From Melieria omissa (taxonomy: Eukaryota; Arthropoda; Insecta; Diptera; Ulidiidae), in NCBI GenBank assembly GCA_963971225.1, contig OZ020267.1:113532936-113596935 (forward strand): a stretch of DNA of 64,000 nucleotides. The letters are read 5' to 3'. The notes beneath the pieces are model-generated. The model was given only the letters and a program-made list of their open reading frames with translations, made no database searches and had not been told where the DNA came from. The translations under genes were made by a program, and so were the position numbers. Shown in pieces: positions 12,486 through 24,216 of the stretch (position 1 is its first letter; every line of letters starts with the position of its first letter).

Positions 12486-13935
12486 GCACAACTACAACAT
12501 TTTTACTAGACTTTTTTGTAAAAAAAATATAAATGTATACAATTTCCATACCTTAAATTTTTATGATCTCTTAAAAGTCTTTGCTCACTTCTTAATCCAT
12601 ACTTCAAAATTCTATTGCTTACCTTCAACTTCTCAGCGTTGTAATTCAAGGAATTTGCAGCACACATTTTATAATATAATGTTGAATGCTTTTGATATTT
12701 AATAGTCTTTTCATATCCATGCATGTATGAGTGTCTCGGTGTGCGTGCATATGTGTGTGTATGGGCCGCTGAAATTTTGTGCGCTTTCATTGGTTTCTTT
12801 GGTCGTGTGCGACGCCATTGACATGTGTGCAGTTCGACATGCGATTTCCGTAACTGTGCAACGGCAACAGTGGCAGCTGCAATGTCGACATTGCAATAAC
12901 AATAATAATAGCAACAACAACACGCGCGACGACAACGGCAAAGGCCACGGCAGCTGCATTCAAATTGCAGCGCCGGAACTGCGCTCGCATTTACGTGATT
13001 TCAAATGATTTGCTCCACATTTGCGTTTGCATTCGAGCGGAACCGAACTCCCAATTGTTATGATCTCTGCTGGCAGACGCCGTTATTGAGTTTCGGTTTG
13101 CTTGCTGCAGCCGTTAATATGATGCACCTGCCACTGCCTCTGCCTCTGCCACCATGTCCACCATTTGCCACATGCACTGCCGGAGCGAGTGAGGGTCGCG
13201 TCGTGTTGCCGCGTGCAAAAACACAAACTGCACCAAACTCAAAATCACTGACGCAGCGCCACAACGATTTCTATTTCGTTGTTGTGATTTTTGTTGTTGC
13301 ATTTTTTATATTTCACTGTATTGTACTCTTTGGTGTTGTTGTTGTTGTTTGGTTTTTTGCACTCTTCTACAATATTTTCGATTTTCATACGGAAATTGAT
13401 GGCGTACGCAGAGCGCAAAACGTTATCTGTGAATTTGTCATTTCCAGTTGTTCGCTTTTTGCATTTCGTTTTATTGCGTTTTTTCGGCATTAGTTCGGCA
13501 AAGCAATTGCAGAAATTGTATTTATTCACATGCCACGAACAATAACGGGGGGTAAATTTTAACATAACATTGAGGAAATGTTATGACAGAATTTTAATGG
13601 CCGAGGACATGTGGCTCCTGTGTGTGTGTGTGTGTCTGCTTGCATGTCGTGCGTCGCAACGCAACAGAACGCATCGAATTGTATCGCCAGGCAGCTCCAT
13701 TGGCCATTTACAACCAATTTTGCCCAATCGGTAACATTGCATAACATGATAAATCGTTTAATGTGGATTTTTTACTTACACTGCACACACACACACACAC
13801 AGTCGTAGGTGTTGCATGCATGGTGTAGCATATTTTTCGGAAGACCAAATGTTTTGGAACAGGAATTTTTAATATTGCACGGGCGCAAGTTTTACAGGGA
13901 CTTTGTGAGTAAAATCTTGAGAACATAATCTGAAA
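12486..13935. other. Intergenic with simple repeats
   Basis: GT run near 12740-12762, CAA/AAT triplets at 12893-12925, GTT triplets near 13333-13350, GT run at 13620-13636 and CA run at 13785-13801. Several overlapping open frames on both strands (13005-13493 + is the longest) are low-complexity and show no domain. Confidence 0.5.
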
Positions 13936-13939
13936 ATAA

Positions 13940-14345
13940 AAAAGTTAATGTTTAGGTTAGTTAAACATTTTTGATTTTATTCTTAACTATAATAAATTTT
14001 TGTAAATTTATAGATATATAGCTTGAATTTTAAAAATTTTTATATACGGTTTTTAATTAAAATCCATTAAATTTTATGTAACTTAAAAATGAAAATAAAA
14101 ATTTTAAGGTTTACGTTAGTTATCTGATTTCCTATAATTTTTTTTTTAATTTATATACCTAAAGCTTGAATTTTGGAATTTTGTATGAACGGTTTTTAAT
14201 TAAAATGTATTTAATTTGATGTAACTTAAAAGTTTGGCATAACAACTTGGACATTTTTTGAATTTTAGAAATTTGTATTTAAGGTTTTAACTAAAAATTA
14301 CTTTAATTTGATTTTGACCTGAAAGTTTAGCGTAACAGTTTTTAA
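13940..14345. repeat. Imperfect AT-rich tandem repeat
   Basis: The block GCTTGAATTTT..(ACGGTTTTTAATTAAAAT)..TGTAACTT begins near 14021 and 14164, with a shorter third version from about 14257. GTTAGTTA-type blocks precede the first two. Spacing is 143 and then about 93 bases, so the copies are diverged and partly deleted. Confidence 0.65.
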
Positions 14346-15010
14346 AATTCTTATATATTAAAATTAAAAAGAAAATAATAATACACTTAACTCATTGCAG
14401 AAAACGTTTTTAATTAGATTTAAAAAGGTTTTCATAATTTCATATTTTCTTAAAATTAATTAACTGATCACTACAATTTGCTGCTAAGTTACCATTTACC
14501 GCGCATTCTTTCTCCAGGTGACAGCACCCTGTAGGTTAACTGTCTTTAAAATAAGATTAAAAAAATTTTACATTAAAACACACACATGTTTGTATGAAAA
14601 ATACTTAGTACACGTATATATATTTGTACATTTGTGTATTTCCTAAAGCATTCGAACACTAATGAATTTATTGGCTCGTGTGATGATTTCTCTGTGAATA
14701 TTTGCTGTTTTTTAAGCCTGTGGACAAAGCATGTTGCAAATGTTATAAAATACAGAGACTACAAATTAATTGCATGTAAAGTGTAGTTTTTGTTAAAAGA
14801 AATTTTTTTATATTATTTTTATATACAAATTATTTGAATGGAACAATGCTAATGCCATAAAAATGTGTTTTACTGGGAATGACAGAAGTAAAACTTTTGG
14901 GTACATCTGCACATATTTCTTATAGGTACGAGTGTGTTTGAGTGATTGTGAGTAATTTAAGTTTTGCTGTATTTTATATGATGATCTTTACTCAGATCTT
15001 TCAGATCTTT
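14346..15010. other. AT-rich intergenic DNA
   Basis: No gene or element boundary seen before the hAT target duplication at 15011. Contains ordinary AT-rich sequence with short CA and TA runs. Confidence 0.5.
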
Positions 15011-15018
15011 ATTAGGAT
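15011..15018. repeat. Left 8-bp target-site duplication of the hAT
   Basis: ATTAGGAT, identical to 16939-16946, directly before the CAGAG terminus. Confidence 0.92.
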
Positions 15019-15462
15019 CAGAGCTGTTAAAGAATGCAATCATTTGCGAATAATTAGTCAGTTGATTCTTTGGCAAAAGAGTGCATTCATTTTTTGTATT
15101 CAATGAATAAGAATAAAAAAATGAAGTCATTATTCAGACTAAACATTTATGAATAATTATTCATTTTTACATTCATTTTTTGCTAGTCACTTGATTGCAG
15201 TCATTTGATTGCAATATCAAAATGAAGTCAATTGAAGTCATTTGAAGTCATCTGAAGTGATTTGAAGTCATTTGCAGTTAAGCTAAAGCCAGCGACTGAA
15301 GTTAATGATTTTGTAAAAAATTTAATTTCAAGTGAATTTATCTCCGACGATGCTCAGTTAGGATGCGGTAGTCAATTTGTTGATTTTTCATCAACAGGTG
15401 ATATCAAATAAATCAATATATTCAACAGGTTTTTACTACAGATCTTATATAATTTTTTCTAG

Positions 15463-15728
15463 ATGAGTTATCGCTGGAAACTTCTTGTTCTGCCATTAAA
15501 GATGAATTCCTTTCATACATGGTTGAAAAGTCTTCATCGATAACAATGCTGAATCGCTATCCAACAATTAAAAAAGCGTATTTAAAATATAACACACCGT
15601 TACCTTCTTCATCTGCCGTGGAACGGTTATTTTCGTTTGCAACACTATTAAATACGCCTCGTCGAGGTTCCCTTTCGGACAAAAATTTCGAAAAATTATT
15701 ATTGTTAAAAGTAAATCATGTCGTTTGA
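15463..15728 (+). pseudogene. hAT transposase C-terminal (hATC dimerization) remnant
   Basis: The frame reads ...IKDEFLSYMVEKSSSITMLNRY... and then PLPSSSAVERLFSFATLLNTPRR, the conserved hATC signature in which S-S-A-V-E-R-L-F-S packs the dimer interface, ending at TGA 15726-15728. The DDE catalytic core, BED finger and N-terminus are absent. The frame is open back to about 15462, where TTTTTTCTAG resembles a splice acceptor, so this may be the last exon of the parental gene. It is too short to act as a transposase. Identity of the domain is firm; whether it is expressed is unknown. Confidence 0.9.
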
Positions 15729-15803
15729 ATGAATTTACATTCATTTGATTGCTACCTTTTGTTAGAATGAATTATTTTAATTTTAATTTTGTTAATATAT
15801 TAA

Positions 15804-16706
15804 CAGGGCTATTCTGGCAACTATCTTTCAACTCACCTCAATCTTTCGAAGTACAAAAATCTTTCGAAAGACAATTTGCTATTCTAGCAACTATCTTGAA
15901 AGCTTTTTTCCGTAACATGAAAGACAGTTTGAAAGATGTGCTTTTGGGGTCGTCTTTCAGCTTGCAAAAAGTACGTGCGTTGTGTTTGTGTTATGAAGAG
16001 AAACGATATACGTATATATATAATATATATGGACATATTTTATAAAAGAATGCAATTACTTTTTTAATTTTTACTTCAGCTTGGTTTCTTCAGCCATTGA
16101 TTGAAATTTTTGAAATTTTGTTTGAATTTTTCATTTCACGACGGACGGTTCGTTTGCCAACAGTATTGCCAGCATCGAACAGAGCACTTGGTTTACAAAT
16201 GTGAGATTTTTATGAAGGATGAAAGAAAACGTAAAAATACACCAATTAACAGCAAAAGTACATAATATAAATTGGCCGAAAGTGTTTGTCTTCATGTGCT
16301 GTTCATTGCCTTAAGGTTAAATCTGACAACATCATTAACATCACATAAAAAATAAAACAATTAATTTGAATTCATATTTTTACACCAGTTCTTGTCTTTT
16401 CTCAAAAGAAATACGTAACTGCAAAATAATCCTGATAAACACATCTGTAATTAAAAAGAAAATCATAACGAAAATTGGAAAAATAATTTTCTTTCATCAT
16501 TGCAAAAATGCTTCAAATTTCACAGAAAAAGAGTTGGCTGGCAATGCTGTTCGCCGAAAACAGCTTTTCAACTCGAGTGTTGAATTTTAGAGCTTTTTCC
16601 GAAAGATTTTTTCGTTGGAATAGCCAAAATCTTTCATTCAGTCTTTCAAACTATCTTTCAATAATCTTTTGAAAGTGTTTTAACAGTCTTTGCCAGAATA
16701 GCCCTG
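15804..16706. mobile_element. Nested terminal-inverted-repeat element, superfamily unknown
   Basis: The ends are perfect 17-bp inverted repeats, CAGGGCTATTCTGGCAA. Inside both ends lie many CTTTCGAAAG / ATCTTTCA words, a subterminal array. TAA precedes the left end and follows the right end, compatible with a 3-bp TWA duplication as made by PIF/Harbinger elements, but three bases is weak evidence. The two longest internal frames (15749-16045, 16366-16590) have no transposase motif. It lies wholly inside the hAT and is therefore younger than it. Confidence 0.85.
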
Positions 16707-16938
16707 TAAATATTTTTCAAAAAACGCTGATCTTAATTTAGTGACTTCACTGAAAAATGAAGTCATTAAGTGATTTCACCAAATGACTAATTAGTCAGAA
16801 TAACAGAAATGACTTCAGACTTCAAATTTTTAGTCTTTAGTCAAAACGCTAGTCAAAGACTGCAATCAAAAATTGAAGTCATTGATTGTGACTTCAACTG
16901 ATTTAATTCGCATTTGATTGCATTCTTTAACAGCTCTG

Positions 16939-16946
16939 ATTAGGAT
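16939..16946. repeat. Right 8-bp target-site duplication of the hAT
   Basis: ATTAGGAT, identical to 15011-15018. Confidence 0.92.
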
Positions 16947-19187
16947 AATATAATTCCGTGAATAACATATTCGGGGCAGGAAACGAATATATCTTCTAAC
17001 TTAAACTTCAAGTACTTCTCTACTCTGTGTTTGTTTGGATTTGGTACTCTTATGAGTTATTTACAACCAATTCGATTTCATTCAATCTTTACTTATTTCG
17101 GATCAGTTAAGAGCGGTCTTGAATAGTTCTCTTTGGATTCCTAAAGTTCATTTGGTTTCGAACGCCTACTGCCAGCTTTAAAATCTCATACAGCCACTAA
17201 GCAAAGCTTGAATTTAGCTAAGTTGAAGTTAGTAATCAAAAGGAATAACTAACTTTAATAAGTTTTAAACGTTCGTCATTATAGAAGACATTCGATCTCA
17301 TTAGAAACGCAAATTGACGTTTGGTTTTCCATTAAATACGTAAATATCAACTGAATATTTTGATTTACAAAGTGTATTGTTTTTCCATTAAAAATGAAAA
17401 ATTAAAATAAACCTTTGTAGGTGTGAAATACGCCCACACACATACACATACACATACACAAGTTTATGCGCTGCCATAACAACTTTTCGCTGGCACATAT
17501 CAGTGCACGCTCGCACTTTCGCTTGCGGTCGTAGTCGCTGTCGCTGTCGCATGCGGACCCAACCCGGCCAACTGTGTCGTTGTCGTCGTCGTCGTCGGTA
17601 ATTTCATTCATGGCTGCAAATTATGCGACAATATAAATGCGAGATATTCTCATTTACGTTCTGAATAACAGTTTATGACTGCATCCCATTGTTGCTGTTG
17701 CGCCGCCAACATAGTCCGCGCGCTTGTGTTGTCTGTACATGACGCGCCTGTGTGTTGTGTGTGGGTGTGTGTTTGTGTATGTGTGTTGGTAGGTATGCAG
17801 GGAATGGTGTTTGTCGTGTGCACTTGAGATATGTGAAATGTTTTATGGCAATGCTACGTGTCTGGAATGTGATATAACCAGATAGCGTTAAAAACATACA
17901 ACGACAACAACAACAACGATACACTGCTCCCATAATTCCAATGTCGCTGAAGAAGTATAAACCTAATCGTGGCATCCCTAATGTGTTTCGTGTTACTTTT
18001 CTTGCTGCCATTTTTTCCATTGTTGCAATCTTTTCTTTTTTATATTTCGTCTTTTTAAATACGCAAATTATTTAAGACCACATTTCGGTTAGATTTTTAC
18101 ATTTTATGAGCGACTGATAAAAAATTTATTTTTTTTATTTAACAACAGCAGCGTAAAGTTGTGGTATTGCCACATGACAGGTTCTACAACAAACAATGTG
18201 CCAAACGGTTTTAGATTCACTCACCTCATCCACCAAACCAGCTTCACGCAGACACCGTTTGAATTGTGTAACCATTTTCTGAACACTTTTTCGGCTTCAT
18301 CGAAAATCTTTTCAAGCATATCTCAAAGAGGTTTTGGCAAGTTTATAAATTTGGTTGTACTTTTAAGTTTATTTATGTGGTCTGTCGCTGCTATCTGCAG
18401 CAGACAACACTATTTTGCACGTCTCGTGTGCGATAGATGAATACAAGTTCGCTTGTTTTGGGCAGAGCGAAAATGATTTATTTAAACACCAGCTATCTAA
18501 ATTCAGCCTAATAACCAACAACTACAACTACAACAACAACAATACAATACAACATAGAACGATTACAGAAATGTCCCTTAGGAAGCAAAAATTCAGTGGA
18601 GAACAATAAATTAACAAAATAAACTGAACCCACACGCATCGCACCATTCAAATCCATAGAGAACGAGCGAGTAGGAGGAAGGAGCGGGGAGAAGTAGATA
18701 AATGAAAAACATTTTCGTGGACTATAGGCTTTAATAAAACACATATTTGTGCATTGAATAGTCTCAAGTTAGATAACTTTGCGAAGGATTATGCGTTTCA
18801 TTCGAAGGCATAAAAAAAGCCCTCTGTGAGTGCGGTCACAAAGCTGAGGGAATATCCAATTGTCTGTTGAATGAACTTCTCAACCTGAACAGATACCATA
18901 GTGTAAAGTAAATATGAAGCTGTGCCAAAAATTGGTCTACTGTATACTATGGCAGATCCAATTGTTCAACTTTTGCTATTGATGAACTCAGAAGCTATTT
19001 TGCTATTGATGAACTCTAGACCCCAAAAAGCAGCAACGGAGTTTCTGTTTGTCGTATCATTGGATGAGAGTTATCCTTACTGGATGAGAGTTGTCCCTAC
19101 TGGATGAGTGATGGCCCTAACAAGTAACTTGAAGCAGTACGACTTGGCAATAACATATCTCTTGTCTTTTTCATAGATAATCTCAAC
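16947..19187. other. Intergenic, simple repeats and small direct repeats
   Basis: GTC triplets at 17575-17597, a GT-rich stretch at 17752-17792 and a short direct repeat near 18968-19015 (TTTTGCTATTGATGAACTC twice), followed by two TACTGGATGAGAGTTGTCC-like words at 19077-19107. No gene recognised. Confidence 0.5.
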
Positions 19188-19189
19188 TA

Positions 19190-20113
19190 CAGTGCGTTTC
19201 AAAAATAAGTGTTGGCCATATCTTTTTAACCGTAGAAGTTTGCCATGGTTTTAATATCAGATCATCTTCTATATCCAAATACCGTTTTCGCGTGTTTCTG
19301 TTTTCTTAGTTGGGTACAAGTTATCGGGGAAATATCAAAAATTAAGAATTAGTGCTGTATTTAAAAAACGTTTCGAAGTAGTGTTTTTGGTAAACCATCC
19401 AAATGGTCTAAAAATGAATCTCTCCACAAGTCGCAAAATACACAAAAACAACAGTTTCATTTGTGAGGAAGTAGATCAGTCGATTCAAAGAGTTCAGAAA
19501 TGTTGACGACGAGCCACGGAGAGGCAGGAAGAGAACCACTCAGAGCAAATCGGATAAGACGATAGTCCGGAATTTTGATAACACTCCAACTCTTAGCCTG
19601 AAGCTATCGAAGAAAAGATTGTCGCAGAAGAGAGCCGAAGTATCGACGGCCACTATCCGACGCAGGCTTCTGAAATCGGGTATTCCTCATAGAAGTACCA
19701 TATCGAAATCGCTATTGGGTAAAAACATGTCGAAAATCGTTTGAAATGGGATAGAGAAAATTTGGGGCGGAAACACTAAATTGGCCATCTCAAAGTCCAG
19801 ATGCAAATCCAATCGAAAATGTTTGGTCCTAAATGAAGCGAAAGCTTAGAGGAAAAAGACTTTCAACAACAAAACAGCTCATTTTGGCATTAAAATGGAT
19901 TTCGAGAAGGGTTTCTTTGGAGTACACTCCAAAATAAGCCAAAATTGTAACAAAAGATGCCAAGCTATTACTGACAACAACGGAGGCTGGACAAAGTTTT
20001 GATTATAATGCGAAAAAGATATTTGCACGGCCTTTCAGAAAATATATATATAATTCATTACTATACCTTATTTTGTAAGTATTATAAGCAACACTTATTT
20101 TTGAAACACACTG
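19190..20113 (+). mobile_element. Internally deleted Tc1-like transposon
   Basis: Inverted ends CAGTGCGTTTCAAAAATAAG (left) and CAGTGTGTTTCAAAAATAAG (right, reversed) continue to 25 bases with one mismatch. TA lies immediately outside both ends (19188-19189, 20114-20115), the Tc1/mariner target. At 924 bp it is much shorter than a full Tc1 element (about 1.6 kb). Confidence 0.9.
19470..19990 (+). pseudogene. Tc1-like transposase remnant (DD34E type)
   Basis: One frame from about 19481 to 19730 reads DDEPRRGRKRTTQSKSDKT and later ATIRRRLLKSGIPHRS, the paired-type DNA-binding region with the GRPR-like linker of Tc1 transposases. A second piece at about 19775-19835 reads WPSQSPDANPIENVWS, the block holding the last catalytic glutamate (NPIE), followed by a TAA. 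The region between, with the two catalytic aspartates, is deleted. In-frame stops occur in both pieces, so the copy is dead. Confidence 0.85.
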
Positions 20114-20344
20114 TATATAGCTATATGGAGGAAGTTTCTATCGTCTTTTTTACACTCTTCTATTTCATTCTTAGCTATTAACTCTTTTTAATAATTTTAC
20201 TTAAACATAAACAAATAAATCAAGTAGTCTGTATATGATCTGGTCGACAATAGGTTAACCAACCGAGACTTGAAAGAAGTAGATAAAATAATAAATTAAA
20301 TAAAATAAAAGCAAATTTAAAATTTGATTAAAAAATGGGTTTAC

Positions 20345-20389
20345 TAATTGTAGACACAATGTATATTTTAGTTCGCAGTGCATTAGTCC
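20345..20389. repeat. Short dispersed repeat, copy 1
   Basis: TAGACACAATGTATATTTTAG plus about 25 more bases; a similar block recurs at about 20811-20855 (TAGACACAATGAATCTTTTAG). The pair brackets a MITE copy, which suggests a local segmental duplication. Confidence 0.5.
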
Positions 20390-20498
20390 CAGAAATAAAA
20401 ATATTTTCTATAGACAATCATAATTGGTTTTCAAGAAGCCATTAGACAAAGAGACCGAGAAGGATTTTAGTTTCAATAACAGAACCTTTTTGTACAAG

Positions 20499-20615
20499 CA
20501 GTGGCCCAGGGGTGTTTTGGGGGTTAAAACCCACCAAACACAAAAATTGCTGGTACAAAATATGGCTTTGAATGGTATTGGGCTCAAAAGTTGCACTAAG
20601 TACAAGTCACCTGTG
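20499..20615. mobile_element. MITE, family A copy 2
   Basis: Begins CAGTGGCCCAGGGGTGTTTT and carries the family interior (GGGGGTTAAAACCCACC, CACAAAAATTGCTGGTAC, GGGCTCAAAAGTTGC). The right terminus is not clear. Same family as 11813-11954. Confidence 0.65.
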
Positions 20616-20766
20616 AGGTAGTGAGCAGTCAACTCCACACACTGGAACAATCATTCTGCAGAAAAGAAAGGCCTAAGGACTATTAGTCACACGCAACTAC
20701 TTGAGCGCTATTTCAATGGATCAACATGGCCAATAGAAGGAAAATTTATAATTATGACCAAATTAC

Positions 20767-20925
20767 GTGCGGCGGCTGCCTCTGTCTGAGAAACACTTAT
20801 GTTAGGTCTATAGACACAATGAATCTTTTAGGTTGCAGTGCGCAAGTTCCTGGGCCAAACCGATATTAATTACAGGCATAGGCCTATATGGGCCATTGTA
20901 ATATCACAAACTTCTCATAATTGAA
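20767..20925 (-). repeat. SINE 3'-end fragment, interrupted
   Basis: GGCTGCCTCTGTCTGAGAAA and, after about 90 foreign bases, TAGGCCTATATGGGCCATTG match the 3' end of the SINE at 42.9 kb (GGCTGCCTCTGTATGAGACA ... TTAGGCCTATGGGCCCGTTG). The intervening 20798-20876 block includes the second copy of the short repeat noted at 20345. Confidence 0.55.
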
Positions 20926-22121
20926 GACAAACTGTGGAACCAAAAAGGAAGGAAAGGATTTTGCAGTATTTTGAGGCTAATTCCACAGCAAGAAAATATA
21001 CTTTTTTTTTAGTTTTTGTTTGAGAAAATTTGAACTATTTGAAAAAGAAATATTCCCACTAAGCTGTTAAATTTGGTGCAATTTTCCCAACCAATTCGAT
21101 TTCTTTTCACCACTGCAGTGACTTGAATGCACTAATCGTCCAACACCACTTACAGCTCAGCGAAGCAGTGCCAGCTCAGGTAACCGACTCGCGTGCCGTC
21201 GTCAATTTTTAATTGCAATTTCCGATTTAGTGCAACTTATTAGAGGAGTTCAGCCGCTGCCAATACAATTCGGCCAACACAAAGCTGCGTCCCGTCCCCA
21301 CAGCTGTCGTCGACTTCCGGCTCTCGGATATTTTTGCCAAAAAACCACAAACCTCAAAGTTTGTGTTTTGTTTTGGTGTTTTTTTTTTTGCTGCTTGGAA
21401 AACGAGTGTGTCGAAGGGATGGCAATGCTGAAAACTTCAATTCTCGTAAGTCGCTGAAAGTTTCTCGAGTTTATTTGCGAGCAGAGTTGAGACCGGAGAT
21501 GTGAATGCACTGCACACAGCGGTGCGCGCAATGTTGTCGCCAATGTTTGCAGCTTGGCACATCGAGCGTTGCAATTCGGCCGCCGGGCCGGCGCACCGCC
21601 GCTGGCTACGGACGTTACGGCAAATTGATGACTTGGTAAGTAAGTTCTTCGGTTAATAGGTTATAATTGGTAATTTTACTTTTAAGCAAAAGTTTGCTTC
21701 TTCACTTCTTGGTGTTCCGCAGTGTAGTTAAAAGTTTCTGTCAAATTTCTGTTGTTTCGTGCAACTTTCAAGCACGAAATTGCATTTGATATTTGGAGAT
21801 TTTAAACTGTGCAAGCAACTATAGTTTTGCGTCAGCGCTTCAATACCTTGAAACTTTTCGCTCAGACAAACAATTCCCGGTGAAGCAATGTCTAAGCACA
21901 ATTTCGACTTAAAGTTGAACAAAAATGTGTGACTTAAATTTTCTGTTTTGTGGGTTTGTGAAAATGTTGATAGTTTTTTGTTGGAACGAAATATTTGCGC
22001 AGTTTTATTGAATGTTGTGAGGGAAGAGAAGATTTTAAGAAGAAGAAGAATTTAAAGAGAAGAGGAAGTGAGTTTCGGTGATCAACTAGTTTTGTTGGCT
22101 TCTGAGTGATTTTTGAAAAAA
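20926..22121. other. Intergenic, no gene seen
   Basis: Includes a GC-richer stretch at about 21120-21640 whose open frames on both strands are short and domain-free. It could hold a promoter or a small exon, but nothing decides this. Confidence 0.45.
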
Positions 22122-22123
22122 TA

Positions 22124-23032
22124 TCAGGTGTACAACTTTGCTTCCGCCGTTTTCCGATAGGTGGCTGTACCGGCTGAGGCTGGTTGAAATACATAGATGG
22201 TAATGCCTTTAAAGTGAGTGTGGACAGTGCCTGACGAATTGTCATCGCCGTTTCAGTGACAGTTGTTCTTGTTTTCGTATTATTCACGCTCGAAAATGTC
22301 CGTTTATGTGCCCAATTCTCGCCATTTGCGGGAAGTTTTACTTTTCTGTTACAATTCGAAAAAAAATGCAGCTGAAGCGCATCGAATGCTCTCAGAAACT
22401 TACGGTGATGCTGCTCTGAGTGAAAGAACGTGTCGGGAGTGGTTTCAACGTTTTAAAAATGGTGATTTCGATGTCGAAGACAAACATGGTGGTGGAAGAG
22501 AAAAAACCTTCAAAGATGAACAACTAGAAGCATTGCTTGATGAAGATTCGTGCCAAACCCAAGAAGAGCTTGCCGAATCGTTGGGAGTGAGTCAGCAAGC
22601 CATTTCAAAACGTCTCAAGGCCCTGGGCATGATTCAAAAAGAAGGAAACTGGGTGCCGTACGAGTTGAAACCGAGGGACATCGAGCAAAAGTGGTCAAAA
22701 AGTACCTGGAAACGCTGAAATGGGAAGTCTTGCCCCACCTGCCGTATTCCCCAGATGTCGCCCCTTCTGACTTCCACCTATTCCGTTCGATGGCACACGG
22801 CCTAGCAGATCAACATTTTCAATCCTTCGAAGAATTGGAAAAATGGATTGCTTCATGGATAGCGTCAAAAGAGGACTCCTTTTTTCGAGCCGGGATCCGA
22901 AAATTGCCGGAAAGATGGGAGAAAGTTGTCGCGTTGACGGACAATACTTTGAATAATACATCTGTAAGCACTTTTTCGCAATAAAGCTTTTAATTTTGGA
23001 AAAAAACGGCGGAAGCAAAGTTGTACACCTGA
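22124..23032 (+). mobile_element. Internally deleted Mos1-like mariner
   Basis: Perfect 30-bp inverted ends (22124-22153 and 23003-23032) beginning TCAGGTGTACAACTTTGCTT, with TA outside each end (22122-22123, 23033-23034). Full mariners are about 1.3 kb; this copy is 909 bp because the middle of the transposase gene is gone. The intact ends mean it could still be moved by a transposase supplied elsewhere (inference). Confidence 0.96.
22296..22984 (+). pseudogene. mariner transposase with catalytic core deleted
   Basis: The ATG at 22296 opens MSVYVPNSRHLREVLLFCYN, then the first helix-turn-helix, WFQRFKNGDFDVEDK and a second HTH (SLGVSQQAISKRLKALG), closely matching the N-terminus of the mauritiana/Mos1 group. 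Near 22687 the frame breaks. The other frame resumes with LETLKWEVLPHLPYSPDVAP, SDFHLF and KLPERWEKVV, ending at TAA 22984. By comparison with Mos1 about 140 residues are missing, including the first two catalytic aspartates; the third (PSD-FH) remains. The DNA-binding half is intact, so a truncated end-binding protein could in principle be made (inference). Confidence 0.95.
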
Positions 23033-23034
23033 TA

Positions 23035-24046
23035 TATACATACAAATATATACAAAAAAATAAACATGAGTTTCCTGATATGTGCAGAATTAAAAAAATA
23101 TTTTTTGTTTTCATTTTTTGATAAAGCTTTGTTCTCAGATTTTTATTTTATTTATAGATATTTATTATTTTTTACTTCAGTATTTTTATCTATTTTTTAT
23201 AGATACATCTCTATGTAATTTATATTTTTTTTAATTTTGTATTTTTTTCTGTCAAGTCGTGTCAACCAGGAAATCTAAATATTTATTTATAATCCATTAT
23301 TTACACAAAAATTTTTCCACATGAATGTAACCCTTTCGCCGCATGGTTTCAAATATTTTGTATGAACTTTTTAAACTTCAAAAGACGTGTGTGACAGTTC
23401 AAAAATTAATATTTGTTTGCAATTGCCCACACATCCACACACACACACACACACAATGGCACACGCACACACACACACACAAGCATTCATATTGTATATG
23501 TACATTTGTATAGTTGTGTGCCGCATGACAAGCGTAACAGGCCGATTCAAGTCAAGGCCGAACACGCGCTCCTTTACCCTGCTCCCTCTCTCTCAACCGG
23601 CATTTCGTCCCTCTCTGGCGCTTTTTCGCTTTCTCTGTCTCTGTCACTCGCGGCAGCGTTCGTGTTATGTGGCTGTTCTACATTTTCGCACGGTTGCTAG
23701 CGGTTTTGCGCTTTTATGCTGATTTTCCAAAGGCAAATTGAGCGGCTGTGTGTGCGCCAACAATTGTATGCGCTCGAAAGGTATTTGGTGCGCTCTCCCC
23801 AGGGATGCAATGCCGGGCGGGCTGATGTTGGGCAAAGTGCTTACCAATAAATGGGACCGGAATTGAAAAAAAATAAGTTGAGTTTCTGATTTTTAGATAT
23901 TTTTGCAGAAAATTTATATAATTAAGATTAAAGTGTAGAAAGTGAGAGCGGCTGACCTTGGCAAACTTTAGTAGGAAGGCTTTAAGTTTTGATAGATGTT
24001 TTGTGGCTCTATGATGTCGTTGTGAATCTAGAGAACTAAAATAGGA
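23035..24046. other. Intergenic, simple repeats
   Basis: AT-rich to 23380, then CA runs at 23435-23456 and 23463-23482, and a CT-rich stretch at 23585-23650. No gene recognised. Confidence 0.5.
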
Positions 24047-24216
24047 CCGGCCTACAGTGGCGGATTCAGGGGGTATTTTGGGGGTTGAAACCCCCCCGAA
24101 ATATTAGGATCGACATTAAAACTACATACAAATTAAAAGACAATTTATGAATGTCAAAGAATTACTTTTTGAAACCCCCCCCGAAATATTTTTCTGAATC
24201 CGCCTCTGCCGGCCTA
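24047..24216. mobile_element. hAT MITE, family B copy 1, with 8-bp duplication
   Basis: The 154-bp element (24055-24208) begins CAGTGGCGGATTCAGG and ends CTGAATCCGCCTCTG, its inverted counterpart. It is flanked by a perfect CCGGCCTA duplication (24047-24054 and 24209-24216), included in these coordinates. The interior repeats GAAACCCCCCCCGAAATAT-like blocks in inverted arrangement. A diverged copy lies at 44185. Confidence 0.93.

Larger units (their letters stand above)
15019..16938 (+). mobile_element. Defective hAT transposon hosting a second element
   Basis: The ends are inverted repeats beginning CAGAGCTGTTAAAGAATGCA and perfect for 24 bases (15019-15042 against 16915-16938); similarity then continues past a two-base mismatch. 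An 8-bp duplication flanks the element, the size made by hAT transposases. Just inside each end are clusters of GAAGTCATTTGA-like words (for example 15229-15275), plausible subterminal transposase-binding sites. Only the last part of a transposase remains, so it is non-autonomous. A 903-bp inverted-repeat element (15804-16706) has inserted into its 3' non-coding part, leaving about 1017 bp of hAT sequence. Confidence 0.95.

Noticed and set aside
12727..13565. Overlapping open frames on both strands
   Set aside because: Low-complexity translations of GT, CAA and GTT runs, with no domains and no consistent coding frame.
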